From assembly GCA_963977525.1 (NCBI GenBank), contig CAXBPC010000012.1:62001-126000 (forward strand): a stretch of DNA of 64,000 bases, read 5' to 3'. The translations under genes were made by a program, and so were the position numbers. Source of the DNA: Ancylomarina sp963977525 (GTDB lineage Bacteria > Bacteroidota > Bacteroidia > Bacteroidales > Marinifilaceae). Below, one piece after another: positions 26,435 through 34,808 of this stretch (position 1 is the first letter of the stretch; each line of letters begins with the position of its first letter). A model generated the notes under the pieces. The model had not been told where the DNA came from. It saw nothing but the letters and a program-made list of their open reading frames with translations, and searched no databases.

Positions 26435-28207
26435 ATGAATAATATTAAAAAACGAACGGGAACTCTTATCTCAATTCAAGATTCCCTAGTTAAAGCACGT
26501 TTCTATGAAGATGTGATCATGGGAGAAACATCCGAAATTTCGGTAGATGGCAAATTACTGCAAGCAGAGGTATTACGGATTTCATCAGATCCAAAAAACA
26601 CAAATGCAGGTATAGTTGAAATGCAAGTGTTTGAAGATTTAACTGGGGCGCAAATTGGCGATTTAGTGGAATTTAAAGGTACCGCCTTATCCGTTCTTTT
26701 AGGGCCAGGACTTTTAACCAGTGTTTGGGATGGTTTACAAAATGCATTATATCCGCTTAGTAAGCAGGATCCCTATCTTAAACCAGGCATGAAAGCTCCC
26801 GCACTTGACGAAGAGAAATTATGGGATTTTACACCATCGGTAAAAGTTGGGGATATATTCTCTGGAGGCGATGCAATTGGATCGGTACCTGAAGGCCGAT
26901 TTGAGCATAAAATACTTGTACCTTTCAATTTTGGGAAGTGTAGACTAAAGTCGATTATTGATAAAAGTTCAGTCAACATAAAAGAAGTTGTTGCTGTGAT
27001 AGTTGATGAACAGGGATATATTCACGACTTAAAACTTGTTTTTAGCCAAGCTGTAAAAACCCCTATTCCATTTAAATATAGAGTTATTCCTGACAAAACA
27101 ATTTCAACTGGTGTGCGTGTAATTGACTTATTAGCTCCAGTAAGTTATGGTGGTACAGTTGGTAATCCCGGACCATTTGGTGCGGGCAAAACAGTAATGC
27201 AACACTCTTTATGTAAATACGCCCTTGCTGATATAATTATCATGGCAGCTTGTGGTGAGCGCGCAGGTGAAGCGGTTGAAGTTTTTAAAGATTTCGCTGA
27301 ACTTTCCGATCCATCAACAGGTGAATCTTTAATGAATAGAATGTGCATTTTTGGAAATACAAGCTCTATGCCGGTTGCAGCACGTGAGGCCAGTGTTTTT
27401 ATTGCACTAACAGTTGGAGAATATTACCGCTACCAAGGCTATAATGTTATTCTATTAGCTGATTCCACATCACGATGGGCACAGGCACTTCGAGAACGAA
27501 GTGGACGACAAGGAGATATTCCTGGTCCAGAGGCTTTCCCTATGGATATTCCTGATCAAATAAAAGGGATGTATCAACGTGCAGGATCTGATTCTGCTAC
27601 CGGAGGATCTCTAACATTTATAGGTACTGTTTCTCCAGCAGGCGGAAATTTTCAAGAGCCTGTAACGCAAGCTACAATGGATTCAACAGGTGGTTTCTGG
27701 GGTTTGTCACAAGATCGTGCCGATGCTAAAAAATATCCAGCTATCGACCCATTGGTTTATACCACCTCCATTTACGATAGTTTTATTTCATGGCATGATC
27801 GTGATAAAATATTGCAGATATTAAAAGAAACAAACGGTATCGATCAAACAATTAGCACAATTGGATTGAAAAAAGTACCAATTGAAAAGTATGAACTTTA
27901 CCAAAAAGGACAAACAATCGATTTTTGCGTACTACAACAAGATGCTTTTCATGATTTAGATGCTTGTACACGGCCAGAACGTTTAAAAATTATCAATCAA
28001 GCTATTCAAAAATTAATCGATAATCCAATCCAATTTTCAGATAATAATATGGACGATGAAGATTTGAAAGAACTGATAAAAACAAAGTTTGACAATCTGC
28101 GTCAATGGTGGAAAGATTGGAATAGTAATGCTCAAAGCAATGAACAATTAGTCAATCTACCTATAAAGATCGAACAATTTATATTACAAGATGAAGACAC
28201 ATTATGA
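26435..28207 (+). CDS. atpA: V-type ATPase catalytic subunit A
   Basis: The 590-residue subunit carries the nucleotide-binding catalytic site of the V1 head. It has a beta-barrel N-terminus, a non-homologous insert, Walker A GPFGAGKT (residues 246-253), GERAGE after it, the LADSTSRWAQALRE segment and a helical C-terminus. It couples ATP hydrolysis or synthesis to ion flow. It is first in a seven-gene operon and overlaps subunit B by 4 bp. In Bacteroidota, spirochaetes and chlamydiae the E and DUF2764 genes usually precede A; here they follow B. Confidence 0.96.
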   Translation: MNNIKKRTGTLISIQDSLVKARFYEDVIMGETSEISVDGKLLQAEVLRISSDPKNTNAGIVEMQVFEDLTGAQIGDLVEFKGTALSVLLGPGLLTSVWDGLQNALYPLSKQDPYLKPGMKAPALDEEKLWDFTPSVKVGDIFSGGDAIGSVPEGRFEHKILVPFNFGKCRLKSIIDKSSVNIKEVVAVIVDEQGYIHDLKLVFSQAVKTPIPFKYRVIPDKTISTGVRVIDLLAPVSYGGTVGNPGPFGAGKTVMQHSLCKYALADIIIMAACGERAGEAVEVFKDFAELSDPSTGESLMNRMCIFGNTSSMPVAAREASVFIALTVGEYYRYQGYNVILLADSTSRWAQALRERSGRQGDIPGPEAFPMDIPDQIKGMYQRAGSDSATGGSLTFIGTVSPAGGNFQEPVTQATMDSTGGFWGLSQDRADAKKYPAIDPLVYTTSIYDSFISWHDRDKILQILKETNGIDQTISTIGLKKVPIEKYELYQKGQTIDFCVLQQDAFHDLDACTRPERLKIINQAIQKLIDNPIQFSDNNMDDEDLKELIKTKFDNLRQWWKDWNSNAQSNEQLVNLPIKIEQFILQDEDTL

Positions 28208-29514
28208 TACGAAAAGAGATAACTAAAATTAGTGAAGTTGGAAAAGCTTTAATTTCAGTAGAAGGAAACCCAGGTGTTGCACTAAATCATGTTGTTGAAC
28301 TTTTGAATGCAGATACCAATCAGATTATTTCATTTGCAAAAGCAATCAATATCACTGAAGATTCAACACGTTTCCAGGTTTTTAATGGAACTCAGGGATT
28401 AAGTACAAAAACAAAAATCAGAATGCACGAACGTCCTTTAACTGCAGGCTTTTCTCAAAATATGCTTGGTCGAAGTTTTGACGGTATTGGAGAAATAAAC
28501 GATGGAGGACCTGAGATAATTTTCGAGAAGCAATTGTTAACTCGTTTAGATACTCTAAATCCAACGGTACGTTTGGTCCCAAAGCAAGCTTTATGGACTG
28601 GTATCCCAATGATTGATGTATTTAACACCTTAGTGAAATCTCAAAAAATTCCGATTTTTGCAGGACCTACCGAGCCTTATAACCGTCTACTATCCCAAAT
28701 TGCGCAAGGAGCAAAAGCAGATGTTATCATTTTTGCAGGTATCGGATTAAAGTTTGATGAATATCAATACTTTAAAAACGAGCTATCTAAGTCAGGAAAC
28801 ATGGATAAAACTATTATGTTTTCACACTTAGCTGGAGAATCACAAATTAAGGGTCTGATGTTACCAGATGTTGCATTAAGTGTGGCACGCGAATTTGCTG
28901 ATCAAGGAAAGGACGTATTGGTATTGCTAACCGATATGACAAACTGGTCGAACATACTTAGGAATGTAGCTAACTATCAGGACATGATTCCATCCTTGCA
29001 AGGATATCCAGGATCCTTATACTCCGAACTAGCAAAAAGATACGAAGTCGCAGCAGATATTGAGGGTGCTGGTTCAGTAACAATTATTGGCGCTACAACC
29101 CTTGAATCACTTGAGGATCCTGTCCCTGATAACACGGGTTATATTACCGAAGGACAATTCTTTTTGGAAAATGGAAAATTAAAATTAGCTCGATCGCTTT
29201 CACGTCTTAAACAACAGGTAAATGGCAATACTAGAAATGACCATCGCGCAATTATGACGGTTATGGCTTCCTTACTTGCCGATGCTGAAAAAGCGTACGA
29301 AGCTGCAGAAGTAGGTGCCGCAAACGATGCATTCTCACAAAAGTTACTTCGTTACAGAAAAGATTTTATTGAGAAAATTGAAGAACCATTCGGGGATCCT
29401 ATCCAATTAGAAAATGCATTGGATATATGTTGGGATATATTACGTGAACATTTTGAACCTACCGAAACAGGCTTAAACAAAAAAATGATCGAACAATACT
29501 GGAATAAAAATTAA
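28204..29514 (+). CDS. atpB: V-type ATPase subunit B
   Basis: The 436-residue non-catalytic nucleotide-binding subunit alternates with A in the V1 hexamer. As expected for B, the P-loop is replaced by GPTEPYNRLLSQIA, and it retains LTDMTNWSNILRNVA and PSLQGYPGSLYSELAKRYE. It overlaps A and is 39 bp from subunit E. The length matches the short B subunits of the spirochaete/Bacteroides type. Confidence 0.96.
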   Translation: MIRKEITKISEVGKALISVEGNPGVALNHVVELLNADTNQIISFAKAINITEDSTRFQVFNGTQGLSTKTKIRMHERPLTAGFSQNMLGRSFDGIGEINDGGPEIIFEKQLLTRLDTLNPTVRLVPKQALWTGIPMIDVFNTLVKSQKIPIFAGPTEPYNRLLSQIAQGAKADVIIFAGIGLKFDEYQYFKNELSKSGNMDKTIMFSHLAGESQIKGLMLPDVALSVAREFADQGKDVLVLLTDMTNWSNILRNVANYQDMIPSLQGYPGSLYSELAKRYEVAADIEGAGSVTIIGATTLESLEDPVPDNTGYITEGQFFLENGKLKLARSLSRLKQQVNGNTRNDHRAIMTVMASLLADAEKAYEAAEVGAANDAFSQKLLRYRKDFIEKIEEPFGDPIQLENALDICWDILREHFEPTETGLNKKMIEQYWNKN

Positions 29515-29553
29515 CAATAGTTAACACGTATTTTAGTACACAAAAAAAAAGTA

Positions 29554-30159
29554 ATGAAAGAAAATAAAGAAAACTTGGAAGGAATTGTTTTAAAACTTAA
29601 AGAACAAGGCATAAAAGTAGGAGAAGCTGAGAAACTTCAAATTATTGAATCAGCAAAAAAGCAAGCAAAAGAAATGCTATCCTCGGCCGAATTCAAGAGT
29701 GACAATATTATTCTTGAGGCAAAAACAAGTGCAGCTATAGTAGAACAAAATACACAAACTGCTTTGCAACAAGCTTCACGAGATATGATTGAAGCAACCA
29801 AAATAGCCTTGCTTAAATATTTTAAAAGTGTTTTTGGAAAACAATGTGAGAGTCTATTTACCCACGAACAGTATTTAAAAGAAATATTAAATGTTGTTAT
29901 AGAAACTATTCCTGGTAGTAAAATGGTTACTGTACCTTCAGATATAGCTAAAGGTATGGAAGGTTTACTATTAAAGGAAGCACTTTCGGATAAAATAGAA
30001 CTAAAACCTCTGAAAAATAATGAGCCTAAAATAGAAATTAAACTCACCGAGAAAGAAGGTATGCAATATGTTGTTAGTGCACAAGATATTGAAAATGGTT
30101 TATTTTCACTTTTACACAAGGATTTAGTTAAACGAGTAACTCAAAATAAGGAGGAATAA
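29554..30159 (+). CDS. atpE: V-type ATPase subunit E (peripheral stalk)
   Basis: The 201-residue protein has an Ala/Lys/Glu-rich helical N-terminus (ESAKKQAKEMLSSAEFKS) and a compact C-terminal domain. This is the usual form of subunit E, which ties the V1 head to the stator. No separate subunit G/H gene is present. It is 2 bp from the DUF2764 gene. Confidence 0.85.
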   Translation: MKENKENLEGIVLKLKEQGIKVGEAEKLQIIESAKKQAKEMLSSAEFKSDNIILEAKTSAAIVEQNTQTALQQASRDMIEATKIALLKYFKSVFGKQCESLFTHEQYLKEILNVVIETIPGSKMVTVPSDIAKGMEGLLLKEALSDKIELKPLKNNEPKIEIKLTEKEGMQYVVSAQDIENGLFSLLHKDLVKRVTQNKEE

Positions 30160-30161
30160 TC

Positions 30162-30668
30162 ATGTCAAATGTGATATATCTTATATGTAGTTTACCCTCA
30201 CTAACGTTTGGTCAATCTCCTCCAATCTCAATGGATGAATTCTTGCAAGATGCGAGAAAACAATTAAGCCAGAGGAGTTTCAAGAAATTAGAAACGGTGG
30301 ATATTCAGAATATTATAACAGGACGTGGTGAGTTAAAAGGTTTTATGACCCTATTTGAAAGTTTTCATGGAGATCTTTCAAAAATAAGAAAAGCCAAGGT
30401 CCAGAATTTAAATCCAAATCTTACTACACTTCCAAAACATATTTTAGGTAAAAATCCTCTGGAGAGAGAACAGTTAATTATGCAGTGGCAATGGGAAGAA
30501 CTCTCATCTTTTGAAACAGGTAAAACATTTACTCCTACCGAAGTTTTTATTTACAAGCTTAAGTTGCAAATATTATGCAGGTTACAATCATTTAATGTAA
30601 ATAGAGGTTCGCAGGTATTGCAAGCAATTGTTAATCCAATAAATAAAAAAGAGAATTCACAATGCTAG
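30162..30668 (+). CDS. DUF2764-type V-ATPase-associated protein
   Basis: The 168-residue protein opens with NVIYLICSLPSLTFGQSPPI, the hallmark of the DUF2764 family. These proteins occur almost only inside spirochaete, chlamydial and Bacteroides V-ATPase operons and probably take the place of the missing C/d-type subunit; that role is inferred. It overlaps subunit D by 7 bp. Confidence 0.85.
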   Translation: MSNVIYLICSLPSLTFGQSPPISMDEFLQDARKQLSQRSFKKLETVDIQNIITGRGELKGFMTLFESFHGDLSKIRKAKVQNLNPNLTTLPKHILGKNPLEREQLIMQWQWEELSSFETGKTFTPTEVFIYKLKLQILCRLQSFNVNRGSQVLQAIVNPINKKENSQC

Positions 30669-31270
30669 GTATAAAAATCAAATATACAAAAACAGAACAG
30701 GCTCGTCAGAAAAAAATACTAAAAGTATCCTTACGAATGCTCCCTCTGTTCGAGGCGATGGAAAAATCCTTAATGGCAACCATTAACTCCATTGGTGAAA
30801 ACATTGAACGAATAAGGGAAGCGATTGATCGAAATCAAAAGGAAGCACAAAACTGGATAGCTGTAATGAGTGACTCTTGGGTTGATATAGACACTTTTAT
30901 ATCAGTAAATAAAATTATTACGAAACAAGTGGATGTTGCTGGAGTTCGTGTAAAACAATTCGAAAGTGTTAGTTTTAATGTGATGCCAATTGCTGATACA
31001 ACTCCTTTGTGGGTGGATGACGCAATAGAATTAATGCAAAAGCAATTGCAATTAATAGCTGAAATTAAATGCTTGGAAGAACAGATTGAAATTCTTGAAG
31101 AAGAGTTAATGGAAGTTCGGGCAAGAGTTAAACTTTTTGAGAACCGTCGCATTCCAAATGCAAAAATTGCCATTCGAAAAATTGGTCAAAAGTTGCAGGA
31201 TGATGAACGCTTGATAATTGCAACGGCTAAAGTTGTGAAAACAAGAAAAATAGAGGAGGTTATGGTATGA
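30662..31270 (+). CDS. atpD: V-type ATPase subunit D (central shaft)
   Basis: The 202-residue protein is predicted to be a long antiparallel coiled coil (YTKTEQARQKKILKVSLRML at the start, RRIPNAKIAIRKIGQKLQDD near the end). This is the rotating axle of V1. It overlaps DUF2764 by 7 bp and subunit I by 4 bp, pointing to translational coupling. Confidence 0.9.
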   Translation: MLGIKIKYTKTEQARQKKILKVSLRMLPLFEAMEKSLMATINSIGENIERIREAIDRNQKEAQNWIAVMSDSWVDIDTFISVNKIITKQVDVAGVRVKQFESVSFNVMPIADTTPLWVDDAIELMQKQLQLIAEIKCLEEQIEILEEELMEVRARVKLFENRRIPNAKIAIRKIGQKLQDDERLIIATAKVVKTRKIEEVMV

Positions 31271-33090
31271 TTACAAAAATGAAAAAGTTAGTACTCTACT
31301 TGCCAAATTCAACAAATGATATCGATAAAGAACTAACTATCTTAGGAGAATTAGGCATAATGCATATAGTGCCGTTTCAGCTTCCAAAAGATGAGTCAAT
31401 TGAAAAAGTAGATGCACGCATAAAACAATTTGAAAAAGCTATATCAATTCTTAATAGATACAAGGATGCTCCTCTGCTTAATTCAGAATCGAAGGACGAA
31501 TTAAGTTTTAGAAATAAAAACAGAGGAGAAATCGCTCTATTGGAAAAGGTTTTGGATACTGAAAAGGAATATCGCAAACTCGAAAAGTTAAAAGAAAAAC
31601 TAGATGAAAACTTGCAATGGTATCAAGATTGGGGCAATGTTTCAATTACTGACATCGCTGAACTTAATCAGAATAATGTCTTCATAAAATTTTACCTGGC
31701 TGATAAAAAAGGATTAAAAGCAATTTCTGACAATCAGAATATTTCTATTGTGGGAAAGTTAAACGATTTGTATCAAATCATTTTTATTTCAGAAGATATT
31801 AATAATGGATTAAAGTTGCATGAAATAGATATTCCTGAACATGATCAAGCCGAGTTAAATAGTTCTATATCAGAAGCTGATAAGCAGCTAAAGAAATATT
31901 TATCGCTTTTAAGAATACTAAATTCCCAAAAAGCAATACTTATGGAAGGGCTTAACGAAAGGATAAAACGTTTGGATATTAGAAACGTACGGTATGGTGG
32001 AAAAAAAATAAATGATCAGGTGATTTATTGTAAAGGATTTATACCTGAACAATCTGTTGAAGAACTAGTAAGCATAGCCGAACAAAACTCTTGGGGCTAC
32101 ACTATTAACGAACCCGATCAAGAAGAGATCGATGAAGTTCCAACTCATTTCCAATCATCAAAATGGGCACAAAAAATTCGTCCAGTCATGAACTTTATGG
32201 GACTTGTTCCTGGCTACAAAGAATTAGATGTTTCGAATGTGTTTATGATTTTTTTCACATTTTTCACAGGTGTTCTTGTTGGTGATGCGGGTTATGGCTT
32301 AGTTTTTTTAATTATAACCTTACTGGTTCATAGCAAGAAAAAATTCGCTCCAATTATCGAATTTAAACTCATTTACACTCTTTCAGTATCTATTATGGTG
32401 TGGGGTATTATAACAGGTACTTATTTTGGTTCACAAGCTATTGCGGAGATATCATTTTTAAGTCAACTGAGAATCGATAAAATGGCAAGTTTTGGTGGCG
32501 ACAATATTTTCATTCAAAGAATAATGTTTGGAATTGGTGCCATTCACCTAACAATTGGGCATTTACAAACTGCTTGGAAATACAACAACAGTGTTAAAGC
32601 AATTGCACAATTAGGCTGGGTAGCCATTATCTGGGGCTTATTTTTGGTTGTAAACCAAATGGTATTAGACATAACTGCTCCAGCTATAATGCCTTGGTTA
32701 TTTATAGGCGGAATAAATTTAGTTGTCTTGTTTTCGAATCCAGGAACGAATTTACTAAAGGGAATAATTTCTTCGATAGGAAATCTACCTCTTAGTATCA
32801 TCAATGGGTTCTCTGATATTATTTCTTACATCAGACTTTATGCCGTGGGATTATCAACAGTATTAATGGCTACAAGTTTTAACCATATGGCTATAGGTGA
32901 TGGGATAACAACTATCGTCTCAGGTGTTGGAGCAACTCTTATACTGGTTTTAGGACATGGACTAAATATGGTTCTTGCTGGTATGGCAGTAATTGTTCAC
33001 GGAGTTCGTTTAAACATGTTAGAATATGCTGGTCATGCTAGCGTAGAATTTTCTGGCATTGAATACAATCCATTCAAATTAAAAAAATAA
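31267..33090 (+). CDS. atpI: V-type ATPase subunit I (membrane a-subunit)
   Basis: The 607-residue protein has a soluble coiled-coil N-terminal half (to about 310) and a C-terminal half of seven or so membrane helices (VFMIFFTFFTGVLVGDAGYG; ISYIRLYAVGLSTVLMATSF; HGLNMVLAGMAVIVHGVRLN). The Arg in SYIRLYAVGLS is the expected ion-channel arginine. It forms the stator half of the ion path opposite the K ring. Confidence 0.95.
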   Translation: MITKMKKLVLYLPNSTNDIDKELTILGELGIMHIVPFQLPKDESIEKVDARIKQFEKAISILNRYKDAPLLNSESKDELSFRNKNRGEIALLEKVLDTEKEYRKLEKLKEKLDENLQWYQDWGNVSITDIAELNQNNVFIKFYLADKKGLKAISDNQNISIVGKLNDLYQIIFISEDINNGLKLHEIDIPEHDQAELNSSISEADKQLKKYLSLLRILNSQKAILMEGLNERIKRLDIRNVRYGGKKINDQVIYCKGFIPEQSVEELVSIAEQNSWGYTINEPDQEEIDEVPTHFQSSKWAQKIRPVMNFMGLVPGYKELDVSNVFMIFFTFFTGVLVGDAGYGLVFLIITLLVHSKKKFAPIIEFKLIYTLSVSIMVWGIITGTYFGSQAIAEISFLSQLRIDKMASFGGDNIFIQRIMFGIGAIHLTIGHLQTAWKYNNSVKAIAQLGWVAIIWGLFLVVNQMVLDITAPAIMPWLFIGGINLVVLFSNPGTNLLKGIISSIGNLPLSIINGFSDIISYIRLYAVGLSTVLMATSFNHMAIGDGITTIVSGVGATLILVLGHGLNMVLAGMAVIVHGVRLNMLEYAGHASVEFSGIEYNPFKLKK

Positions 33091-33108
33091 CATTTAAAAT
33101 TTAACAAT

Positions 33109-33567
33109 ATGACTTTATTAACAACAGTAACAGGATTTGGCGGACATGCCATAGGTTTAGGAATTGCAGGAGTTGGTTCGGCTATAGGAACAGGAATTGC
33201 AGCTATGGGTGCAATGGGACTTTGGAAACAATCAATAAAAGAAAAGAAAAAACTGCCTTCATTAGCTTTAGCAATGGTTGGTATGCCACTAAGTCAGGTT
33301 ATATATGGTATGATTTTTATGAACTCGATGTTAGCAGCAAACCTTAATCCAGACAGTTATAATAATCAAATGATTTGGGCATTTTTTGTGGGTATTTCTA
33401 TTGCTGCATCAGCAATAATGCAAGGAAAAGTTGGAGCTGCAGCTTGTGCAAACTTAGCAGTTGATGATAAACAAGGATCAGGAATGTATATTGCTGCTAT
33501 GGGAATAATTGAAACAGTTGCACTATTGGCAATGGTATTCGGAATGGGAGGAATTCCTAGTATGTAA
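33109..33567 (+). CDS. atpK: V-type ATPase subunit K (rotor ring)
   Basis: The 152-residue protein has four membrane helices (two hairpins) and the single essential carboxylate Glu135 in helix 4 (IIETVALLAMVFG). Ser62-Gln63 (PLSQVIYG), Gln105 (IMQGKVGAA) and Glu135-Thr136 match the Na+-binding ligands known from Enterococcus hirae NtpK (Thr64, Gln65, Gln110, Glu139). This suggests sodium rather than proton coupling. It ends the operon. Confidence 0.93.
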   Translation: MTLLTTVTGFGGHAIGLGIAGVGSAIGTGIAAMGAMGLWKQSIKEKKKLPSLALAMVGMPLSQVIYGMIFMNSMLAANLNPDSYNNQMIWAFFVGISIAASAIMQGKVGAAACANLAVDDKQGSGMYIAAMGIIETVALLAMVFGMGGIPSM

Positions 33568-33574
33568 AATTTCT

Positions 33575-33619
33575 CGTCCTAAAATAGCGTTTCACAACAA
33601 GTAGCACTATTTTAGGACG
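33575..33619 (+). terminator. Hairpin after the V-ATPase operon
   Basis: A perfect 13-bp inverted repeat CGTCCTAAAATAG / CTATTTTAGGACG with a 19-base loop lies 8 bp after the atpK stop. There is no T-run, but position and stem strength fit termination or transcript-end protection. Confidence 0.65.
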
Positions 33620-33652
33620 ATATATTCATGCACATCCTGAGCTCGGATGGAA

Positions 33653-33740
33653 GGCGTGTCTCGTGGGCTATTGGCAAGTCCTGCGCCAAACCAAAAGATT
33701 ACTTTTCCGTGTTAATTTTATATGGTAAAAAGTAACTTTT
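33653..33740. repeat. Dispersed repeat, right copy, with palindromic extension
   Basis: 33653-33706 repeats 26080-26133. It continues into a dyad: AAAAGATTACTTTTCC (33693-33708) pairs with GGTAAAAAGTAACTTTT (33724-33740). The palindromic end and two copies in one window look like a REP/MITE-like element rather than a gene. Confidence 0.65.
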
Positions 33741-33871
33741 GCCGCAAAAATGCGATTCGCTTTGCTCAGTTTGTCATACAACTTGCAGCAGCAAGCCCCT
33801 CTCAACGCAACAGCGTTACCTGTTTCTCTATATAACATTGCTGTTTAAAAAAAACAGACAATATTAAATAT

Positions 33872-34230
33872 TTAAAGCGTTCTCTCCTGTTCAATCAGCG
33901 ATCGCCAACGTTTTTCAGAGGCCCTAATCTGCTTCTCATCTTTCCGTATTTGTTCTTCGGCTAATTTTCTTTCTGTAATATCGGCTAGTTTGCCTACCAT
34001 ATTTATAGGCCCATTATCATCATCGCGATCCAGAATCTTACCCTTTCCCTTGTACCACTTCCACTCCTGATCAGCATCACGAAAGCGAAACACCACCTCA
34101 TACATCTCTGTTTTGCCCTGTAGATAATATCTTCGTTTGACATCAATATTAGCCTGATCATCGGGATGAATATGCGCATATACATAGTCGAGTGTGTTTT
34201 TAACCTGATCAGTCAACCGAAATAACTTTG
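33872..34230 (-). pseudogene. PAS/PAC-domain fragment of a sensor protein
   Basis: The minus-strand frame encodes the second half of a PAS fold plus PAC: HIHPDDQANIDVKRRYYLQG, EWKWYKGKGKI, NMVGKLADITERKLAEEQIR and a short coiled coil ending RSLIEQERTL. No start codon fits: the frame opens upstream only with TTG into unrelated sequence, and there is no kinase or output domain. It is a piece of a larger sensor histidine kinase cut by recombination near the tRNA-Ser end of the island. Confidence 0.7.
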
Positions 34231-34332
34231 CAAGTTGCAGCTGGTGATATTCATGTGTATGCTTTCTTTGGAACTGCAGATGGAGATAAGTTTTCTCCAG
34301 ATTTGTATGCTGCAATCATTCTTACCTAAGTT
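34213..34332 (+). pseudogene. C-terminal remnant of a DUF6266-like gene
   Basis: A plus-strand frame ending at TAA 34330-34332 reads ITLQVAAGDIHVYAFFGTAD then GDKFSPDLYAAIILT. The HVYAFF-x-x-ADG and S-x-x-x-Y pattern resembles the end of DUF6266-type Bacteroidota proteins. No upstream coding part exists: the PAS fragment on the other strand begins at once. A terminator hairpin follows. Confidence 0.45.
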
Positions 34333-34348
34333 ATTTAAAATAATCTTT

Positions 34349-34507
34349 TCTTTAAGCTGCTGCGTTCCTCGTAGCAGCTTTTTATTTTCAAGGCGTAAAA
34401 GTGTATAATTTGTTACACCTATGTTGCACCTGAGCAAATATCCAATAAAAAAAGCAGCATTGAAAAATGCTGCTTTGTCTTTAAACACTAGCGGAGAGGA
34501 AGGGATT
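34349..34507. repeat. Right copy of the tRNA-Ser junction repeat
   Basis: It matches 29-189. It includes a + strand terminator (34354-34386: AAGCTGCT / AGCAGCTT then TTTTT), the two ACACCT-type hexamers, the tRNA terminator hairpin and the 3' part of the tRNA. Together with the left copy it brackets about 34.3 kb. Confidence 0.75.
34444..34476 (-). terminator. Terminator of tRNA-Ser
   Basis: AAAGCAGCA and TGCTGCTTT arms with an 8-base loop are followed by a T-run when read on the minus strand. It lies 15 bp beyond the tRNA 3' end. The same hairpin is kept in the left repeat at 130-157. Confidence 0.8.
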
Positions 34508-34576
34508 CGAACCCCCGGTACCTTGCGGTACACATGCTTTCCAAGCATGCACGATCGGCCACTCTGTCACCTCTCC
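34492..34576 (-). tRNA. tRNA-Ser (anticodon GGA)
   Basis: An 85-nt class II tRNA. The acceptor GGAGAGG pairs with CCTCTCC; the anticodon stem CATGC/GCATG holds the loop TTGGAAA with anticodon GGA; the long variable arm is TGTACCGCAAGGTAC; the T arm has GGTTCGAATCC. The gene is intact and forms the right border of the candidate island, so insertion preserved it. Confidence 0.95.
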
Positions 34577-34808
34577 AGTATTGTGAGAACAAAAGTAGAA
34601 GAATAAATGGCTTTACAAAACTTAAATGCAGAGAAAACTGATAAGAATCGTTGGAAATACAAGGCTTAGCTCTCATGTTCAATCTTCTATGTAAAAAGTG
34701 GGTTCTGTAACAAGGATATTGACTATCTCTTATATCTTTGCAGCTTGAAAATAAATATGACTAGCGAATTGTAATTTTGTCAATTTAGCGAGTCGAAAAT
34801 TAAGAAGC

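Noticed and set aside
29637..30119. 160-aa minus-strand ORF opposite V-ATPase subunit E
   Set aside because: Antisense to a well-supported subunit; Ser/Ile-rich composition is that of a shadow frame.
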